From positions 372,001-436,000 of the forward strand of contig NZ_CP014162.1 in assembly GCF_001543205.1 (NCBI RefSeq): a stretch of 64,000 nt of DNA, read 5' to 3'. The notes beneath the pieces were generated by a model that was given only the letters and a program-made list of their open reading frames with translations, searched no databases and had not been told where the DNA came from. Of this stretch, positions 60,892 through 64,000 are shown one piece after another. Position numbers and translations under genes: made by a program. Positions within the stretch are counted from its first letter, which is position 1; each line of letters begins with the position of its first letter. The stretch comes from Aerococcus urinaeequi (GTDB taxonomy: Bacteria; Bacillota; Bacilli; Lactobacillales; Aerococcaceae).

Positions 60892-63800
60892 TTATTCCAA
60901 TACTAATAGCAAGTCACCAGAATTTACTTGGTCGCCGTTGGCAACAAGTAATTCTTTCACAACAGCCTTACGTGGTGCTTTCAAAGTAGTCTCCATCTTC
61001 ATGGCTTCAGAAATCAACAGTAATTGACCTTCTTCAATTTCATCACCTTGTTGCACCTGAACATCAAGGATTGTACCAGGCATTGTCGCTGCAATATGGT
61101 TTGTATTGCCGTGATCAGCTTTACGACGAACAGCAGTCGTTGTTTTAGCATTGGCGTCATGTACTATAATTTCACGAGATTGTCCGTTTAATTCAAAGAA
61201 GACAATCCGTTGACCAGTTTCATCCAACTCACCAATTTGGATTAAGCGGATGTATAAGACTTTACCCTTTTGAATTTCAACATTCACAGTTTCACCAGTC
61301 TTCATACCATAGAAGAAGCTTGGTGTTGGGATGATTGAAACGTCAGAATAACGTTCAAGTTTATGACGGTAGTCTACAAAAACATCAGGATACATAATGT
61401 AAGATAAGACGTCTTGGTCGTCTACATCTTCATCACCTAATTTAGCAATCAATTCTTGACGAGTAGCTTCAAAATCAATTGGTGCTAAGTGTTCCCCTGG
61501 ACGATCAGTTGAAGCCTCTTCACCTTTTAAGATGATGTCAGATACATCTTGCGGGAATCCACCTTCTGGTTGACCGATTTTACCTTTAAATAAATCGATA
61601 ACAGATTGAGGGAAGTCGTATTTTTTCCCTTCTGCGAAGAATTTATCAATTGTTAGGTCATTTTGAACCATAAATAAGGCCATATCACCAACAACTTTAG
61701 ATGAAGGGGTAACTTTAACGATATCACCAAACAAGAAGTTTACATCATGATACATTTGTTTTACTTCGTCCCAACGACTACCCAAACCAACAGATTTAGC
61801 TTGTTGTTGTAAGTTTGTATATTGACCACCAGGCATCTCTGTACTGTAGATTTCAGTTTCTGGACCCTCTAAACCTGAAGTGAATTCATCGTAGTAAGAA
61901 CGCACACCTAACCAGTATTGGTTAATTTTCTCTGCATTTTGTACATGGATATTTGGTTTACGGTCGTTATACTCCATCGCATAATATAGTGATTGCATAG
62001 ATGGTTGTGATGTTGTTGAAGCAAATGCAGAACTTGCCACATCCACAATGTCTACACCTGCACGTGATGCTTCAGTGTAAGTTAAGATACCGTTACCTGC
62101 TGTATCATGCGTGTGTAAATGAATTGGCACATCGATATGGTCTTTCAATTCTGAAATTAAAGCATAAGCAGCTTGTGGTTTTAATAAACCCGCCATATCT
62201 TTGACTGCAATAATATCTGCGCCCATAGCTTGTAACTCTTTGGCTAAATTTACATAGTAGTCTAGAGAATACTTAGTACGCTCTGGATTTAAGATATCAC
62301 CTGTATAACACATTGTCGCTTCAGCGATCTTACCAGCATCTTTCACATATTGAATTGGTTTTTCAATTTGTTTAGTCCAGTTTAATGAGTCAAACACACG
62401 GAAGACGTCAATTCCTGAAGCTGCAGCCTGGTCAATGAAAGCTTTCAAAGTATTATCTGGGTATGAAGTGTAACCTACCGCATTTGAACCACGGAATAAC
62501 ATTTGTAGCAAGGTATTTGGCATTGCTTCACGCAACTGCTCTAGACGGCTCCAAGGGTTTTCAGTTAAGAAACGGAAGGATGCATCAAATGTCGCCCCAC
62601 CCCAAACTTCCATAGAGAATAGGTTTGGCAAAGCATCTTCCATAACTTTAGCTGGTTTCACCATGTCACGCGTACGCATACGAGTCGCAATCAATGATTG
62701 GTGTGCATCGCGCATTGTCGTATCTGTTAATAATAAGTCATTTGAATTTTTAATAAATTCTTGTACACCTTTTGCGCCATCACGGTCTAAAATTTGTTTA
62801 GCAGATAAACCACTACGGTCCACCAATTCAATCTTAGGTGTTGGAATCGTTAAGAATTCTGCTTTTTCATTTTCAATACCTGGGAAACCATTTACAGAAA
62901 TGTCCCCGATGTATTGTAAGACTTTGTTTCCTCGGTCACGGTTTCGTTCTTTAGGGAAGTTGAACAATTCAGGTGTATTGTCGATGAATACAGTGTTTGC
63001 AGTACCCTCTTGGAAAACAGGATGGTTTACAACGTTACGCAAGAACGGAATATTGTTCTTAACACCACGCACACGATACTCTCTTAAGGCACGGTCTGTT
63101 TTTGCTACCGTATCTTCGAAATCTGTACCGTAAGTGATTAACTTAGCGATCATTGAGTCAAAGTACGGACTAACAACCGTATTTTGGAAACCATTACCCG
63201 CATCTAAACGGACACCAAAACCGCCTGGAGAACGGTAAGTGTTGATTTTACCTGTATCTGGGAAGAAATTGTTATTTGGATCCTCTGTAGTTACACGACA
63301 TTGGATTGCAAAACCATTTAATGGTAAGTCTTCTTGTGCTGGTAAACCAATTTCACTTAAGCTTTCACCTGCTGCAACACGGATTTGTGTTTGGACAATG
63401 TCCACACCAGTGATTTGCTCTGTAATTGTATGTTCTACTTGGACACGAGGGTTTACTTCGATAAAGTAGAAGTCATCGCCATCTAACAAGAACTCAACAG
63501 TTCCGGCATTAGCGTAGTCCACTGAATCTAAGAAGTCACGGGCAGAATTACAGATACGGTTACGTAGTTCCATTGACATGTTTACAGTTGGCGCAACCTC
63601 AACCACTTTTTGGTGACGACGTTGAACTGAACAGTCACGTTCCCATAAATGCATAGTGTTTCCTTGCTCATCAGCCATGATTTGAACTTCAATATGTTTA
63701 GGTCCTTCTACGTATTTCTCAACGTAGGCTTCACCTGAACCAAAAGCTTTAGTCGCTTCAGAAACCGCAAGACGGTATTGTTCTGCTACTTCATCTTCTG

Positions 63801-64000
63801 AACGTACCACACGCATACCACGTCCTCCACCACCTAAGGCAGCTTTGATGATAATTGGGTAACCAGCAGTTTTACCAAATTCAACCACTTCTTCAAGACT
63901 TTCAACTGGTCCATCAGAACCTGGAATCAACGGAATATTCGCTTTCTTAGCTGCTTCACGAGCTTTTACTTTATCCCCGAACATATCTAAAATTTCGTGT
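60892..64000 (-). CDS. pyc: Pyruvate carboxylase, N-terminus outside window
   Basis: Pyruvate carboxylase makes oxaloacetate from pyruvate and bicarbonate with ATP. About 1036 residues are present and the frame runs to the right edge (HEILDMFGDKVKAR), so some 110 N-terminal residues are missing. The biotin carboxylase ATP-grasp region has GGGGRGMRVV and FIEVNPRVQVEHT. The carboxyltransferase domain starts LLLTDTTMRDAHQSL. The C-terminal biotinyl domain has SEAMKMET with the Lys for biotin. It feeds aspartate synthesis, which asd in this window uses. Confidence 0.96.
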   Translation of the reverse strand, partial: HEILDMFGDKVKAREAAKKANIPLIPGSDGPVESLEEVVEFGKTAGYPIIIKAALGGGGRGMRVVRSEDEVAEQYRLAVSEATKAFGSGEAYVEKYVEGPKHIEVQIMADEQGNTMHLWERDCSVQRRHQKVVEVAPTVNMSMELRNRICNSARDFLDSVDYANAGTVEFLLDGDDFYFIEVNPRVQVEHTITEQITGVDIVQTQIRVAAGESLSEIGLPAQEDLPLNGFAIQCRVTTEDPNNNFFPDTGKINTYRSPGGFGVRLDAGNGFQNTVVSPYFDSMIAKLITYGTDFEDTVAKTDRALREYRVRGVKNNIPFLRNVVNHPVFQEGTANTVFIDNTPELFNFPKERNRDRGNKVLQYIGDISVNGFPGIENEKAEFLTIPTPKIELVDRSGLSAKQILDRDGAKGVQEFIKNSNDLLLTDTTMRDAHQSLIATRMRTRDMVKPAKVMEDALPNLFSMEVWGGATFDASFRFLTENPWSRLEQLREAMPNTLLQMLFRGSNAVGYTSYPDNTLKAFIDQAAASGIDVFRVFDSLNWTKQIEKPIQYVKDAGKIAEATMCYTGDILNPERTKYSLDYYVNLAKELQAMGADIIAVKDMAGLLKPQAAYALISELKDHIDVPIHLHTHDTAGNGILTYTEASRAGVDIVDVASSAFASTTSQPSMQSLYYAMEYNDRKPNIHVQNAEKINQYWLGVRSYYDEFTSGLEGPETEIYSTEMPGGQYTNLQQQAKSVGLGSRWDEVKQMYHDVNFLFGDIVKVTPSSKVVGDMALFMVQNDLTIDKFFAEGKKYDFPQSVIDLFKGKIGQPEGGFPQDVSDIILKGEEASTDRPGEHLAPIDFEATRQELIAKLGDEDVDDQDVLSYIMYPDVFVDYRHKLERYSDVSIIPTPSFFYGMKTGETVNVEIQKGKVLYIRLIQIGELDETGQRIVFFELNGQSREIIVHDANAKTTTAVRRKADHGNTNHIAATMPGTILDVQVQQGDEIEEGQLLLISEAMKMETTLKAPRKAVVKELLVANGDQVNSGDLLLVLE

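Overview
The window comes from the chromosome of a low-GC Gram-positive bacterium, most likely a member of the Lactobacillales. The gene order gmk-rpoZ-priA-fmt-rsmB-stp-prkC-rsgA-rpe-thiN-rpmB-yloU-fakA is the classic Firmicutes block. Further support comes from AGGAGG ribosome binding sites, an Mga-type regulator, RNase J2, a zinc-free S14 paralogue, YlbG, and LexA and Zur operators of Bacillus type. An Aerococcaceae- or Carnobacteriaceae-like host would fit, but the sequence alone does not settle the genus. No rRNA, tRNA, insertion sequence, prophage or CRISPR array was seen.

Positions 1-9,770 are an AT-rich surface-polysaccharide operon on the minus strand that runs off the left edge. It starts from an extended -10 promoter and encodes a galacturonokinase-like GHMP kinase, a sugar-1-phosphate nucleotidyltransferase, a CapM-like initiating sugar transferase, a CapN-like reductase, a WbuB-like glycosyltransferase, the complete CapE/CapF/CapG set for UDP-N-acetyl-L-fucosamine, and two more glycosyltransferases. 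From 10 to 18.6 kb follow an alkyltransferase homologue without its catalytic cysteine, an Mga-like regulator, a Zur-box controlled pair (small metal-homeostasis protein and zinc-free S14), an HrtAB-like ABC exporter, and crtM/crtN for a C30 carotenoid with a divergent TetR regulator.

From 18.7 to 34.5 kb lies the conserved core block listed above, interrupted by a guanine deaminase gene on the opposite strand with candidate PurR boxes. A small YolD-like gene at 34.7 kb sits behind a promoter carrying three LexA boxes. Then come cls, a ThiT-like gene, rnjB, asd, pnp, rpsO, a PAP2 phosphatase, uvrB, rpsT, holA, comEC, comEA, coaD and rsmD.

From 52.7 kb to the end the content is more accessory: two EstD-type esterases and an ATP-grasp ligase of unknown product, a GNAT acetyltransferase, and a metal/redox locus (FNR-like regulator with a natural His cluster, Dps, HMA metallochaperone, P1B ATPase with a CPG motif). 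The last locus has two FNR-type palindromes placed identically relative to their -10 elements. YlbG and a 5'-truncated pyruvate carboxylase close the window. The observations that most deserve a second look are the FNR-box metal locus, the triple-LexA YolD-like gene, the cysteine-less alkyltransferase and the galacturonokinase-like entry to the capsule operon.
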